DNA from: Coniferiporia sulphurascens
Taxonomy: Eukaryota; Basidiomycota; Agaricomycetes; Hymenochaetales; Hymenochaetaceae
Assembly (NCBI GenBank): GCA_002794785.1
Contig: NBBA01000011.1
Location: forward strand, 434,001-498,000
Direction of reading: 5' to 3'
DNA: 64,000 bases
A program made the position numbers and the translations under genes. Below are positions 1 through 11,121 of this stretch, piece by piece. Within the stretch, counting starts at the first letter, position 1. Each line of letters opens with the position of its first letter. A model generated the notes under the pieces. The model did no database searches. It was given only the letters and a program-made list of their open reading frames with translations, and was not told the origin of the DNA.

Positions 1-246
1 TGTGCTCTTTGTTCATACAAGCCCATTATCTGCTACCACCAGTCTACTGTGTGCCCTTGGCCACTAGTCGCTTTGTCGTAACCCAACTCACCTCCAAGAA
101 GCATACCGCGTCCACATCGCCGATCAGGAAGCCCCTTCGGTGATCATCTTCGATTTACGACATCTAGGAAGCCCCATTGCCGTACCATCAGTTCCGACGA
201 TCAGGAAGCCCCAACGTCGATCACCGCGTAACCGTTGAGCTTAACA
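1..246 (+). repeat. LTR-1 solo LTR, 3' part (left edge of window)
   Basis: This is the right-hand 246 bp of a roughly 560-bp LTR whose complete copies lie at 45822, 57553 and 60276. It starts inside the transcribed region (GTGCTCTTTGTTCATACAAG) and ends in the family's terminal TTAACA. The U5-like part carries the motif AGGAAGCCCC three times at about 40-50 bp spacing. The following bases (CTCAG, 247-251) would be the 5-bp target duplication, but its partner is outside the window. No primer-binding site or internal region follows, so it behaves as a solo LTR. Confidence 0.9.
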
Positions 247-302
247 CTCAGGTCTGCCCGTCTGGGTCGATGAAGGTGAACGATACTGGGCATGCTTTTG
301 GA
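247..302 (-). pseudogene. LINE-delta ORF1 scrap
   Basis: Read on the minus strand, about 50 bp encode the segment (F/V)DPDxQTxACLLK, seen in the delta ORF1 at about 14830-14880. It may be the left part of the same delta element whose 5' part lies at 9473-10786, separated by later insertions. About 340 bp of ORF1 would be missing between the two pieces, so that link is only a suggestion. Confidence 0.5.
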
Positions 303-468
303 GATGTCTCGGCTGGCGCTCTTGCCCTCCCTTTCCACTTCTAAGCTTCTTACTTTTACCTGCCCTCAACCACATGGTTGGTTCGTAGTGATATGTATTC
401 CTCCTTCTCTTGTTCTTCTCACTTAATAGGGGCTCTACACACTTCGGCACCCTTTGGGGAGCAGAGCC
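303..468 (+). mobile_element. LINE-gamma 3' UTR scrap
   Basis: The stretch matches the gamma 3' UTR (CTTGCCCTCCC...TAAGCTTCTTAC...CTTCGGCACCC) seen complete at 41464-41740. It is cut at 468 by the T-rich tail of the minus-strand LINE that follows. Its own last ~120 bp and tail are not visible next to it. Confidence 0.75.
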
Positions 469-783
469 TTTTTTTTTTTTTTTTTTAAATTATTCCTGCA
501 GTATTACATAATTACAAGCTGCCCCCCCAAAGGGGGGGCCCTAACTACATAACAACAGAGGCGCCCGTCATTGCGCAACACATGAAACTGGGCAGGGGCC
601 CTGCTCCCTGGAGGGAGCCAGAGTGGGAAGGGCCCCTATTAGTAAGTGAACAGAAAGAGGGAGGAATACGTGTCACTACAGCCAAGCCAAATGGACAACA
701 TCAGGCAAAAGGGGGTAGTTTAGAATTGGAAAGGGAGGGCAAGAGCACTGGCTGGGACATCCGAGGGGGAGTCCAAAGGGCAG

Positions 784-3700
784 TCATAGATCAGAGGAAA
801 AGGGAGGAAGCACACCTGAAAGCTCCAAGAGAGCCGGGTCCAGGTCCTGGGTATGAGGTCCAAGCATACGACTCATGTAGTCCCTGAGGAGGTCCAAGTC
901 CATATCTTCGTCAGTCAGGTGCCCCTTGAGTTCCATTGCAGCGAAAGCCAGGCGGATGGAGGCAGAGGTGCGGTCGGAGAAGTGGTTGAGGTGCCCCGTC
1001 AGCTTGAGCCAGCAGCGCAAAACCTGGAGGCGGCTTTCATCGGCCCACTCAGTGTGGTGGGTCAGAAGTGGGTCATGGGGGGGCCAGACCTTGTGGATCC
1101 ATGGTTGGAAAGTGCAACATCCACCCAGTACATGGGCAGTCGACTGAGCTGGCCAGGGAGGGTGGTTGTGCCATTGGCAGTGCGAGATCAGGCCATGCCT
1201 GTGTCGGTAGGCTGAGTCAAAGCTCAGCCAGTAACCCCCATAGGGACCAGCATGGCAGAGAACCTGGGCGACTGCGGAGAGCTCCCAGTGGGGGTGGTCG
1301 ACCGACTGTGTCATGAGCTTTCAGGGATGGCGAGAAGGGACGCCGGTGACAGCTAAGTATTTGTCGGCTGTTGAGGCAAGGGGACGGACAAGAGAGAGGG
1401 TCCATCGCTGCATGAGGGTGTTGACGGCGACCTCTTTCAGTGCAGAGGTGGAGGGTGCGAGGGGAGACGGGGGGAGATTCGTTGCGAACTTTGCCTCGTG
1501 GTCTGCCCATTCATTCCCGGGGATGTCAGAGTGACCTGGACACCAGATGAAGTGAATAGAAAGATCCGGGTGTGAGTCCAGTAGAGTCTGGACCCCTGCC
1601 TTCCATTGGTGGAGGAGGTGTGCACCTGGGACTGGTGCCCATGTACGGATCAGGTGGAGTGCCGTCAGCAAATCCGACAGGAAGAAGATGTCGGATGCGA
1701 TGGGCAGAAACTCCCAGAGGTGGTGTGCAGCCCAGCTTGGTGCGGAGGTGAGTGAAAAGATTTCCGTGTCCATGGCTGTTGCACAGGTGGGGGAGGTGAG
1801 CTGGCGAGACTTGAGGCGGGTGAGGCCTTCCATGGCGCATACTGCTGACCCAGACTTAGAACTGATGCAGGAGCCATCAGTGAAAACCTGGAGATGGGGG
1901 AGGGTGCTCAGGGAGCATGCAGTGCCAACAAATTCCTTGTGAGTGTCTTCACTGACTGGAGTGATAGGAGTGGCAAATGAGACTCATCCATTCATAAATG
2001 CCAGAGGATCCATCCATGGGGGATGAGTGTATGCAGGGACTGGTTGTACCCGAGGGACCCAGGCCTGCAGAGAAGTGGTAAAGGGACGGTTAGTTACTGA
2101 TTTATAATATTGTTTTCTACCGACGGAGTGCGGGGTACGCCAGAGGCAAAGAGAATGGAGAGTCTTAGTATATTCAAAATAGTAAGAAAGGGGGGGAAGG
2201 GAACAAAGAAAATTTGTGGAGAAGGGGGAGGTGCCTTTATAGATGCCCAGGATCCATCTACAAGCCATGTTTTGTACAGCCTGCAGGCAGCTTACTAGCG
2301 TTTTTTGGCGTCAGCCATGATACCAAACTGGGGTGCCCCATGTGAGAACAGAGCAGACACAGGTGGTGTACAGTCAACAGAGGAGGAGGGCCGAGATTCC
2401 GTGTTCCGTGTTACCGAGAATGTGGAGGGCGGCAAGTGTGGAGAGGCCCTTGGAGCGCATGCGTTCTATGTGGGCCTTGAATGTGAGGGCGGGGTCCCAC
2501 CATATTCCCAGCCAGCAGAGTGGGATAGAGGGTCGGATTAGCGTGGTGGGGGCGACCCACACCCCGGTGGTGTCCCAGTCGGTATAGGCGGCTGAACGGT
2601 GTCAGGGTGGGTGGAAGTGTTGGCACTCCATTTTGGCAGCTTCGATGTTGAGACCGATGGCACTGAAGTGGGCATTGAGTTGGTGGTAGGTGTTAGACAA
2701 TTGCTGGCAGTTGGATGCCATGCTGGGTCCTATGCACACGAGAAGGTGGTCGTTGACGTACACAAGGGCAGTGGTGCCGGTTTGGTGGAATTTCCAGAGG
2801 ACCATGCCCACGAATATGGTCGAGAGGATCAGGGATACCGGTGACCCTTGGGGGGTGCCGAGGTCAGGTTTCTGGGCTGTTGGGAGGGTAGTGCCATCGA
2901 AAGCGATGGCTACCTGCCGATCCGTCATAAAGGACAAACACCAGTCCGCCATGTCTGGTGGGCACTGGAGGTCCAGCAATTGCTGGTGGAGGAGTTGTGG
3001 GTTTACCGAGTCAAAGAAGCCTTGCATGTCGACCGCAAGGACCGAACATATGTGGCCCTTGGCGTGGGCTCTTTCCACAGTCTGTAGGAGGTGCTGGGCG
3101 GCATCGTAGACAGAATGTCCTTGGCACCCCCTGTATTGGTTAGGTGGCAGCCAATCTCTCATGTTAGCGAGGAACTGGAGCCGGTTAGCTATGATCTTTT
3201 CGAGGAGTTTCCCTAGGGTCTCCTCGAGGGAGATGGGCTGATATGAGCGTGGCAAGAAAGGGTCCTTCTTGTTTGGCTTCCGAAGCATTACCACTTTTGC
3301 CGACCGCCAGCACTTAGGGTAGTGCCCCATGCGTAGGCAGTCGTTGAAAAGGGCGAGGATCTCCTTGGGGTAAGCGTCTACTACCCATTTCAGCGGGCGG
3401 TATCCAATCCCCGAGAGGCCCAGAGCCGACAAGTTGGAGGTGTCGGCCAGTGCCCCTGTAAGCCCCATGAGGAGGATGGGCAGGGCAGCTGGTTGGGGGG
3501 GGGGGTGGCCGCATGTCGGCCGCTTGTCGGGGTGGTGGGGGCGTGAAAAAGGTGGTGCGAAAGAGCTCACCTTTCTTGTTGTCAGATTGGGTGAAGGTGC
3601 CATCTCGCTTTTTGAGCGAAGGGATCGGTGTAGGTTGGTTGCCGAGGCCTCATTTGGCCCAGCCCCAGATGTTGGAGGCGTCTGCTTGGTCTGCTTGCTC

Positions 3701-4792
3701 GGCGTAAAAGTGCCGTTTTGCCACCCGAATGCCCTGTTTAAAGGCGCGGCAGGCTGCTGACCATTGAAGGGGGGTGGAGGCCGTTGAAATCGCCTGGAGG
3801 AGCGTTTTGCATGTCGGGGTCCACCAGGGGACTTCGGTTTTGGACAGCTTGCTGATTCAGGTGAAGGAGGCAAGGGCGGAGATCATGGAATCGATCACAG
3901 CCTGTGCTTTAATGTCGAGGGTGAGGGTGTTGTCTGCTTGTAAGAGGAAGGCAGCTTCAAGTAATGGAAAGGCGATGTCAGTCCACTCCTCCTTGTCGGC
4001 CAGTGTTAGCTGGCGGGTTTTGATGGTAGGAGGTGGGGGCCGAGTCGGCAGGGACCAGCGTAGCATGGCGTGGTCGGATAGTGCGGAGGTGGTTGAGGTG
4101 CACGAATCTAAAATAGAGTCGGGGTTGATTGTGGGGGGGGACCAGATCATGTCAATTGGGCACCACCGACGATTGTCGATGGGCCTGGAGTCCGAGTCTG
4201 GGAGGTGAGCTGGCGCAAGGCTGTGCTCCCAAAAGAAGTCGTTGAGAGGTTGCGCTCTCAAGTCCTCCTGCTGTGCAGCAAGGAGTTCGGACCACAAGTG
4301 GTGGCGATGGTTGAAGTCGCCTGCCACCAGGAGAGTGGAGGCCAAAGCTGGTGGAATTGTAAAGAGGAATGACTCACCAGGGTAGAGGGGGGTGGCAGTG
4401 GTGTGATCCGGGGCATGCATGCCATAATAGTTGCAGAGGCGGATTGTCCACTGGGAGCAGATTTCGATGGTGAGGACATCGGTGCTGGAGGATGCGGCAC
4501 CAAGGACAGACCAGGCGGTGGATGGAATGGTCTGGGATACATACATAACAACCCTTGGCCATGTGGTTGGGGGAAGAACGGCTGTGTAGCTGGGGAGGGT
4601 TGGGACATTGAGTACTGGGGTGCCAGTGGGGTCAGTGAGTGAGGGCTGGAGGCCTATTTGGTACCAGGGCGGTTCCTGGATCAAAATAATGGTGGGTGGG
4701 GATGGGTCAGTGGTGAGGATAGGGATAAGGGAATGGACTGTGGCTAGAGAGTGGGCGGCATTCCACTGAAGAATAGAGATGTCCCTATTCAT
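784..4792 (-). pseudogene. LINE-alpha ORF2 (EN-RT-RNase H), inactivated
   Basis: ORF2 starts at 4792 with MNRDISILQWNAA and ends at 784. EN motifs are visible (LQWNAA, LIQEPPW, NYYGM, GDFNHRH, SDHAML). RT motifs include KVVMLRKPNKKDP, VLAVDMQGFFDSV and LGTPQGSPV. The YVDD box reads YVNDHLL: the first catalytic Asp has become Asn through GTCGAC to GTCAAC, a CpG change. RNase H and the C-terminal Cys/His motif follow. The frame shifts in a G/C homopolymer near 3492-3502, and in-frame TGA codons lie at 2602-2604 and 2311-2313. Intact ORF2 would be about 1335 aa. It cannot make a full product. Confidence 0.92.
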
Positions 4793-5250
4793 TGGTCCTC
4801 CATGATTTCGTTGTCGGTACCTTCAACCGCCTTGAGGATCTGGCGGAATCGCTGTTTCTTGGGGCATTGAGGGAGGGTGGTGGGGTGGTCGCCTTTGCAG
4901 TTGGTGCAGTAGTGAGGGTGAGGGCACTGGTCGCCCTCAATGGCTTTGGTTGCACAGGATGCACACAACTTGCGGTGATTATGGGACAAGTGTCCCCCTC
5001 TGCAGTCGGTGCAGCAGGGCTGGGCGCAGCATCCTTTTGTCCCATGGCCTAGGCCTTGACAGCGCTCATATTGGGTGAGGCTGGGGCAGTAGGGTGGGAT
5101 GGAGAGGGAGAGGGCAGAGCCGAACAGCCATACTTGTGGGCGCTTCAGGAGCTGCGCACGGATTGAGCCATCAGGGTCGGAGAAGGAGAACGCCATGGGG
5201 CACTTCTGGAGGGTCGGGAGGTGATCCTCTGTGGCAGCGAAGTGGGGGTC
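4789..5250 (-). pseudogene. LINE-alpha ORF1 C-terminal part (zinc knuckles)
   Basis: This is the last ~150 codons of the gag-like ORF1. It runs from DPHFAATEDHLPTL through three Cys/His knuckles to the ORF1 stop. The first knuckle should read CERCQGLGHGTKGC, but here its first Cys is Tyr (YERC). The second (CTDCRGGHLSHNH) and third (CTNCKGDHPTTLPQC) are intact. ORF1 ends in CAATGA, so its TGA overlaps the ORF2 ATG by ATGA. The family role is nucleic-acid binding in the retrotransposon RNP. The N-terminal two thirds are missing through 5' truncation. Confidence 0.9.
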
Positions 5251-5261
5251 ACAAGTGGGAC

Positions 5262-8200
5262 TGGCTGCCACCTAACCAGTACGGGGGGCGTCAAGGACAT
5301 TCAGTCTACGATGCCGCCCAACACCTCCTACAGATAGTGGAGAATGCCCACGCGAAGGGCCTTGTGTGCTCAGTCTTAGCAGTCGACATTCAGGGCTTCT
5401 TTGACTTGGTACACCCCTGCCTCCTCCACCGGCAATTGCTGGAGCTCCAGTGCCCGCCCGACATGGCGGATTGGTGTCTCTCCTTCATGATGGACCGGCA
5501 GGTCGCAGTCGCATTTGATGGCACCACCCTCCCAACCGCCCCCAAACCCGACTTCGGCACCCCTCAAGGATCGCCTGTCTCCCCCATCCTATCAACAATT
5601 TTTGCAGGTGTGGTCCTCCAGCGCTTCCACCAAGCCGGCACCACTGTGCTTGCTTACATTGATGACCACTTACTAATATGCATAGGCCCCTCAGTGGCAT
5701 CCAACTGCTGCCGACTAGCCGACGCATATCACCAACTCGACGGACTCTTCAGTGATATCGGACTCAACATTGAAGCTGCCAAAACAGAGGCACTCCACTT
5801 TCACCCACCCTGGCGCAGAATCGGCTATCACGGCTGGGACATGGCAGGAATTCAAATCGACCCCAACACCCTCATCCGACCCTCCCACCCACTAAGGTGG
5901 CTCAGGATCTGGTGGGACCCAGGCTTGACCTTCAAGCCCCATGTAGAGAGAATGCGCTCTAAGGGGCTCTCCACCCTCGCCGCCCTCCGCATCCTGGGTA
6001 ATACCGAACGCGGAGTATCGGCCCTCCTCCTCTGGCGACTATACACTAGCTGTGTCCACTCCGTCTTAGCGTGGGGCGCCCCAGTCTGGTACCATGGCCA
6101 CTGCCAAAAAACCCTAATAAACCGCCTACAGTCTGTGCAAAACACGGCCTGCCAGTGGATTCTTGGCGTCTACAAGGGCACCTCCCCATTCTCCACTAAC
6201 TTTCTATGCTCAGTCCCTCCCCTTTCTTTTTTACTTCAAATACTTAAAAACGTCCCACTCCCTGCATCTATGGCGCACCCCCCACTCTATTGGCCGCAAA
6301 CACTTCCAAAATGTAACTAATAGACCTTTTTCCCTTTCTCTGCAGGTCCGAGTCCCTCGGGTACAACCAGTCCCCGCATATATGCACCCCCCATGGACAG
6401 ATCCTCTGGCCTTTGCAGGTGGATGGGTCACCTTCACCCTCCCCTCCCTACCGGTCACAGGTGACATGCGCAAAGAGTTTGTGCAGGCCGCGCTAGACCT
6501 CAGCACCACCCACCACCTCCAGGTCTTCACAGATGGCTCCCGCATCGGGACAGCCTCAGGATCCGCCATCCACGCTATGCTCGGCCGAACCAAATTGCGG
6601 GCTCGCCGACTCGCCTCCCCCACCTGTGCCACAGCCACGGACACAGAAATCTTCTCCCTCGCCACCGCCCCTGGCTGGGCAGCGCACCGCCTCCGCACCC
6701 ATCTGCCTGTCGCATTGGACATGTTCTTTCTGTCCGATTCAGTGACAGCACTCAACCTTTTCCACAGCTGGGCCGCCATCCCTGGGGCCCACCTCCTCCA
6801 CCTTTGGAAGGCGGGGGTCGAGATGCTTCTGGACTCGCATCCAGGCCTCACCATCCATTTCATATGGTGCCTGGGCCACTCGGACATCCCCGGAAATGAA
6901 TGGGCCAATGTCGAAGCGAAGTTCACCACGGAGCTCCCCCCCTCGCAGCTTGTGCCCTCCATATCTGCCCTTAAGGAAGTGGCCACCAAGACTCTGGTCG
7001 AACGGTGGACGTTATCCCTGGCCCGCCCTCTAGCCTCCACCACTGATAAATACTTGGCCATACATGGCATCCCCTCACGTCACCCACGGAAACTGCTCAC
7101 CCACTCCATAGACCACCCTCGCCATCACCTCTCTGCAGTGGCACAAGTCCTCTGCCATGCCAGTCCCTACGGGGGCTACTGGCTGAGCTTCGACTCAGCC
7201 TACCGGTGCAGGCATGGCTTGATCTCCCACTGCAGGTGGCATAGCCACCCACCATGGCCAGCACAGACAACCGCCCACATACTAGGTGGGTGCACCATGT
7301 TCCGCCCCTGGATCCGGCACATCTTTTTTATTATTATTATTATTATTCCTGCAGTATTACATAATTACAAGCTGCCCCCCCGAAGGGGGGGCCCTAACTA
7401 CATAACAACAGAGGTGCCCATCATCGCACATCGCATGAAACTGGGCGGGGACCCTGCTCCCTGAAGGGTGCCAAGGTGTGGAGGGCCCCTATTAGTTGAG
7501 GGAAAGCACAGGAGAAAGGAATACATATCGCTATGACGAAACCAAGCAGTTGAGGGCAGGTAACGGGGGTAACTTAGAATCGGAAAGGGAGGGCGAGAGT
7601 GCTGGCCGAGACATATGAGGGAGAGTCCGAACCAACATTAAGGGCGCCCTTGCGGGCCCACATTTGCCTACACCTTCCTCATAACATCGCCCCCTTAAAA
7701 GGGTACCCACCCCGTATGTCAGAGGGCGGGAGTTTTTAAACGGCGCGATATGCTGTCCTCCTCAATGCAAAGGGAGTGCCAGCGGCATCCCTGTGAGCAT
7801 ATATGGAGTGTGGCTAGCTGTTGGGAATCAACTCAAGCCCGCAGTAGGACTTACTCCTACACGAACCCATGGCAGATTTAGTGCTCTGGAGCCAGTAGAG
7901 GGAACTACCCCCCACTGCTACAGCCCACTCCATAGTGGGGGCAGGGTTCCACGCCCACCCTCAGAGTTTCCTGTTCCCCAGCATGCACTTCAGAGACCGA
8001 GTTGCCCCAGTGAATACTCAGGGCCTAGGCCCCACTTCTGGATCTGCGGCATACCGGAGTTACCATGTTGCCAGAGGCTTGGACCCCAGCCTATCTCTTT
8101 CAAGGCTGCCAGGGAGTCTGCTTGACTAACCACCTGCTGAGTGAGAGCGAATCATCTACCCCAGGGGCCCATGGTGACCTGTCTCTTTCGAGTCGGTTGG

Positions 8201-9147
8201 TTTTTGCCCTTCAAGCCCATGTGTTAAGAAGCCCCTATCCCCTTATAGCAACTAGTGCCATCATCAGAGACCCTTTCGGGATTTGGGGCAGCCGTTTTTA
8301 TGATTTGTCATGCCAAGGACAATGCGGCCCCATGCCCAAAGGCACAACCTGAAGGTTAGATCCGAATTTCCCCGAACCCAAGGTCTCCCGACCGAAGCTG
8401 ACCGCTGATGGGCAGAGGGTTACCCCCCCCTGCGTGGGTGTGGGGACATTAACATCGTGTCCCCCCCCAACTGGCAGGCATACGCCCCTTGCGCCGCCAA
8501 GAGGCAGACCAGCCGAGCACCATGCCCCAAGAGAGCACAGCAGACATGAGAGAGGATCTTGTACTCACTGAGCCATCCCCCCCCATTGCAACATTATCAA
8601 CAGGTTGCGTGCCCCCTGGTGGGTGTGAGCCCCTTTTGCACCATCAGATGACGCTGCTACAGCGCCTCGGCAACCAGTGAGCAGCACTCCTTTACAAAAG
8701 GTGTGCAGTCAGTAGCCTTCTCTCATGTCGACCCAGTAGAATACTAGACCAGAGCATGGGTTGCTGTGACGAACCCCCAGATGACCCCCAGTGAAAACCA
8801 GAGATGGTGGTGGTAAGAGGACAAGAAGGATTGTCCAGTGCATCTGGCCAGCCAAGATCCCCCTCCCAGCCCACCACTCAGAATGGGCTGAGGAAAACCG
8901 TATCCCGGTTCTGCGCCATTGGCTTAGGCTGACAGGGCACCTGAACTGCCTCTCAGACAGAACCGCAGGCGCCATCCACCTGGCTTTCGCCACGATGGAG
9001 CTAGACGGCCACCCCACCGATGAGGACATGGACCTGGACCTCCTTAGGGACTACATGTGTCATATGCTCGGACCCTGTACCCAGGACTCGGACCCGGCTC
9101 TCTTGGAGCTGTCAGGTATGCTCCCACCCTTTCTCCCCGACCTGTGA
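5262..9147 (+). pseudogene. LINE-beta ORF2 (RT/RNase H part), interrupted
   Basis: RT block A (VLAVDIQGFFDLV, ~5380), block B (GTPQGSPVSPILS, ~5560) and block C (YIDDHLL, ~5660) are intact. The thumb-side motif WLRIWWDPGLTF follows. A frameshift lies in the T-run near 6228. RNase H follows in the new frame, with VFTDGSRI (~6522), TEIFSL, LSDSVTAL and WCLGHSDIPGNEWAN (~6865). The C-terminal Cys/His motif (ISHCRW...AHILGGC) sits at ~7225-7290. NAL interrupts the frame after RPWIRHI, and it resumes with WPAKIPLPAHHSEW. The stop is at 9147. EN and the first RT motifs are absent. Confidence 0.9.
7325..8833 (-). mobile_element. NAL element (non-coding, LINE-ended), copy 1
   Basis: A 1509-bp non-coding insertion in the RNase H C-terminal region of LINE-beta. 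On the minus strand it begins with the 5' signature shared with the LINEs (CCTTCTTG, then ACCACCACCATC). A core of about 1.2 kb with no conserved ORF follows, ending in CGCCCTTAATGTTGG. The alpha/beta-type LINE 3' UTR then runs from TTCGGACTCTC to an (ATT)n tail at 7325. The target duplication is 12 bp, TCCGGCACATCT (7313-7324) versus TCCAGTGCATCT (8834-8845). Its three differences are all CpG/TpG/CpA. It lacks EN and RT, so mobilisation by LINE enzymes is inferred. Confidence 0.88.
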
Positions 9148-9472
9148 CCGCCTTTCGGACTCCTAATTGTATGTCCCGGCCGGTGCTCTCACCCTCCCAT
9201 TCCCCATTCTAAGCTACCCCCTTTGCCTGCACTTGTCCATTTGGTATCGTCGTAGCAATATGTATTCCTCCCTCTCTTTGTCTGTTGTACTAATAGGAGC
9301 CCTTCACACCTTGGCACCCTTCGGGGAGCAGGGCCCCCGCCCAGTTTTGTGCGCTGGGCAATGACGGGTGCCTCTGTTGTTATGTAATTAGGGCCCCCCC
9401 TTCGGGGGGGCAGCTTGTAATTAGGTAATACTGCAGGAATAATTTAAAAAAAATAAAAAATAAAAAAAAAGG

Positions 9473-10727
9473 TCACCAGGTTGCCCTTCACGTTGAACTT
9501 GGAGGACAGCACAGTGACTGCATCAGCAGTAGGCAAGGCCTGGAAGAATCCCCAGGCCATTTCAGTGAGGGAGGCGCCTGACTTATGCATAGCTGCAGGT
9601 GCGATGAGGTCCCGCAGTGTTAGGACCAAGGTGGGTTCCTTGGCGTACATCTTGGGAGGGGATGGAGGTTGCCGGACTTTCTTTGCCTTCTTTGCTGGGG
9701 CCATCTGGGCTGCTGGGGGCTGGGGGAGGTTAGCTGCAAGTGCCGCTAACTGGGTGTACGTCATCGGGGCTCCTGCTGGTGTGACTTTCACTGCAGCCTC
9801 AAGCTGAGCCAGGGTAATTGTTGTGGCAACAGTTGCCACAGTGGTGGTAGTGGGGGTGGTTCCTCCCACATTGGTGGGAGTCTGCTGTGGGGCCTGTTGC
9901 GGCTGTGGGGCAGGGTGTGATGCCAGGGAGGAGACCTGGCAGGTGAGGTTCCCCACATCGACTGAGAGCCGCTTGATGATGTCTGCCAACACTGAAATCT
10001 GTGAGTCAGGGGGAGCAGGTTGGGCTTGAGCCTGCTGGTTAGTCTTTGTGTTGAAGGTAAATGGGGCTCTCATAGCGGAGGAGAACAGTGCACTGAGTGA
10101 GATTCTCGTGCCCATCGTGGATTGGGCATATTCCTGTTCTGCTGCACAGGTGGCGATGTGGTCCGGATCATCCCGATCTTGCATCCGGTACATTGTCGAC
10201 AGTGTTTCATGGCTGAGGGCTGTTAATTTCCCCAGGAATGCTGCCATCGCTTGTATGACCATTGTGGAGCTGGCAGCCTTTTCGATGTCGGCCTTGAGGG
10301 TGTTGAGGGCCCTTTCTACATTTGGTGCGAAGTCCGTCAGTGCTCAAACGAACTCTGAGGTGACTGGCCGGTTGCGAGGGGTCTCGGGGGAAAGGACGTC
10401 GGCCCTGCATTTGCCAGTCGACTGGGGGGGTGTATGTGGATCTTGCATCTGGTCGTCGGTGTCCTGGCCGGTGTGTGACCGGACCAGGGCGATGTTGAGG
10501 GCGGTTTGTGTTCCCCTCTGCGGCCACTCGTTGAGGTCGCTGAGGGGGGTGACTCCCGTTAGGTTGTCGTAGTTGGGGGCAGTCAGTCGTGCTGGTGGGG
10601 ACAGCGATCGGCTGCGGGGGGCGGTTGGTGACTGTTGGCGGCCAGGGTTGGCCGCTCCAGATGCAGTAGAGCTAGCAGTGGAGAGGCCAGTGGGTCGTAG
10701 TGGACGACCACCAAACCGATCTGCCAT
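9473..10727 (-). pseudogene. LINE-delta ORF1, N-terminal 418 codons
   Basis: The reading frame starts with MADRFGGRPLRPTGL. A low-complexity Pro/Ser/Thr/Gln N-terminal half follows, typical of LINE gag proteins. Then come a Lys-rich stretch (PAKKAKKVRQ), a conserved MYAKEPTLVLTL and LTEMAWGFFQALPTAD. The frame stays open from the ATG to the truncation except for one TGA at 10344-10346 (SEFV-stop-ALTDFAP). The homologous codon in the 14457-16484 copy is AGA. The zinc-knuckle part is lost to the insertion. Confidence 0.88.
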
Positions 10728-10786
10728 GGGGGAGTTTGAGCTGCCCGTGCTAGGGAGATGGTAGTGGTAAGAGGTCAAGAAGGGGA
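9473..10786 (-). mobile_element. LINE-delta, 5' part
   Basis: This is the 5' end of a minus-strand LINE of the delta subfamily. The 5' signature lies at ~10750-10786 (plus strand TAGTGGTAAGAGGTCAAGAAGG). The 5' UTR is short, and ORF1 follows down to 9473, where the tail of LINE-beta cuts it. The right flank (10787 on) is a plus-strand LINE RT fragment, so delta inserted into an older LINE. Confidence 0.85.
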
Positions 10787-11121
10787 TGAATTGGTCTCAA
10801 CATTGAACCAGCGAAGATGGAGGCCCTCCACTTCCACCTGCCCAGGCGATGAACCGGCTACCACCGCTGGGACACTGCCGGGATACAAATCGATGCCAAC
10901 ACCCTGGTACGACCCACCAACCCCCTGCACTGGCTGGGAATCTGGTGGGATGCAGGCCTCACCTTCAAACCTCACATAGAGCAAATGCGCTCCAAAGGCC
11001 TCTCAACACTGGCAGCCCTCCACATCCTTGGCAACACTGAGAGGGGCCTCTGCCATCCACCTCTGGCGACTCTACACCGCCTGCGTGCGCACCATCTTAG
11101 CATGGGGCGCACCAGTGTGGT
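10787..11121 (+). pseudogene. LINE ORF2 fragment (end of RT)
   Basis: A plus-strand RT C-terminal fragment reading GLNIE, ALHFHLP, then DANTLVRPTNPLHWLGIWW, HIEQMRSKGLSTLAALHI and LAWGAPVW. It is bounded on the left by the 5' end of delta(-) and on the right by the 5' end of a NAL element. A stop after LPRR and a frame slip near 11050 show decay. I cannot assign its subfamily firmly. Confidence 0.8.

Larger units (their letters stand above)
469..5250 (-). mobile_element. LINE-alpha, 5'-truncated
   Basis: A minus-strand Tad/I-type LINE. Its 3' end is at the left: a T18 run (A tail on the sense strand), then the conserved 3' terminus (ATTCCTGCAGTATTAC on the plus strand) and the C-rich hairpin with a UUUG loop. 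It contains the 3' UTR (469-783), complete ORF2 (784-4792) and the C-terminal third of ORF1 (4789-5250). The 5' truncation lies inside ORF1. The break to the plus-strand LINE-beta shares the bases GGTCA with the delta ORF1 that resumes at 9473, so this copy may have been truncated at microhomology. Confidence 0.93.
5251..9472 (+). mobile_element. LINE-beta, 5'-truncated, split by a NAL insertion
   Basis: A plus-strand LINE starting in the middle of RT (DWLPPNQYGGRQGHS at about 5262). It is interrupted at 7325-8833 by a NAL element and resumes at 8834 to its 3' end. The 3' UTR is 9148-9440, with the hairpin near 9398-9418 (intact UUCG loop) and an A-rich tail to 9472. A weak target duplication is possible: GGTCACAAG on the left and GGTCACCAG on the right, immediately after the tail. 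The right flank is delta ORF1 on the other strand. Confidence 0.9.

Noticed and set aside
5094..5261. Upstream extension of the plus-strand reading frame that includes LINE-beta RT
   Set aside because: The first ~55 codons are the antisense of alpha ORF1. The true LINE-beta sequence begins at about 5258-5262.
6335..6346. A 3' splice-like TTTCTCTGCAG upstream of the RNase H domain in most LINE copies
   Set aside because: The reading frame runs through it in all subfamilies with conserved protein sequence on both sides (NRPFSLSLQVR), so no intron is needed.
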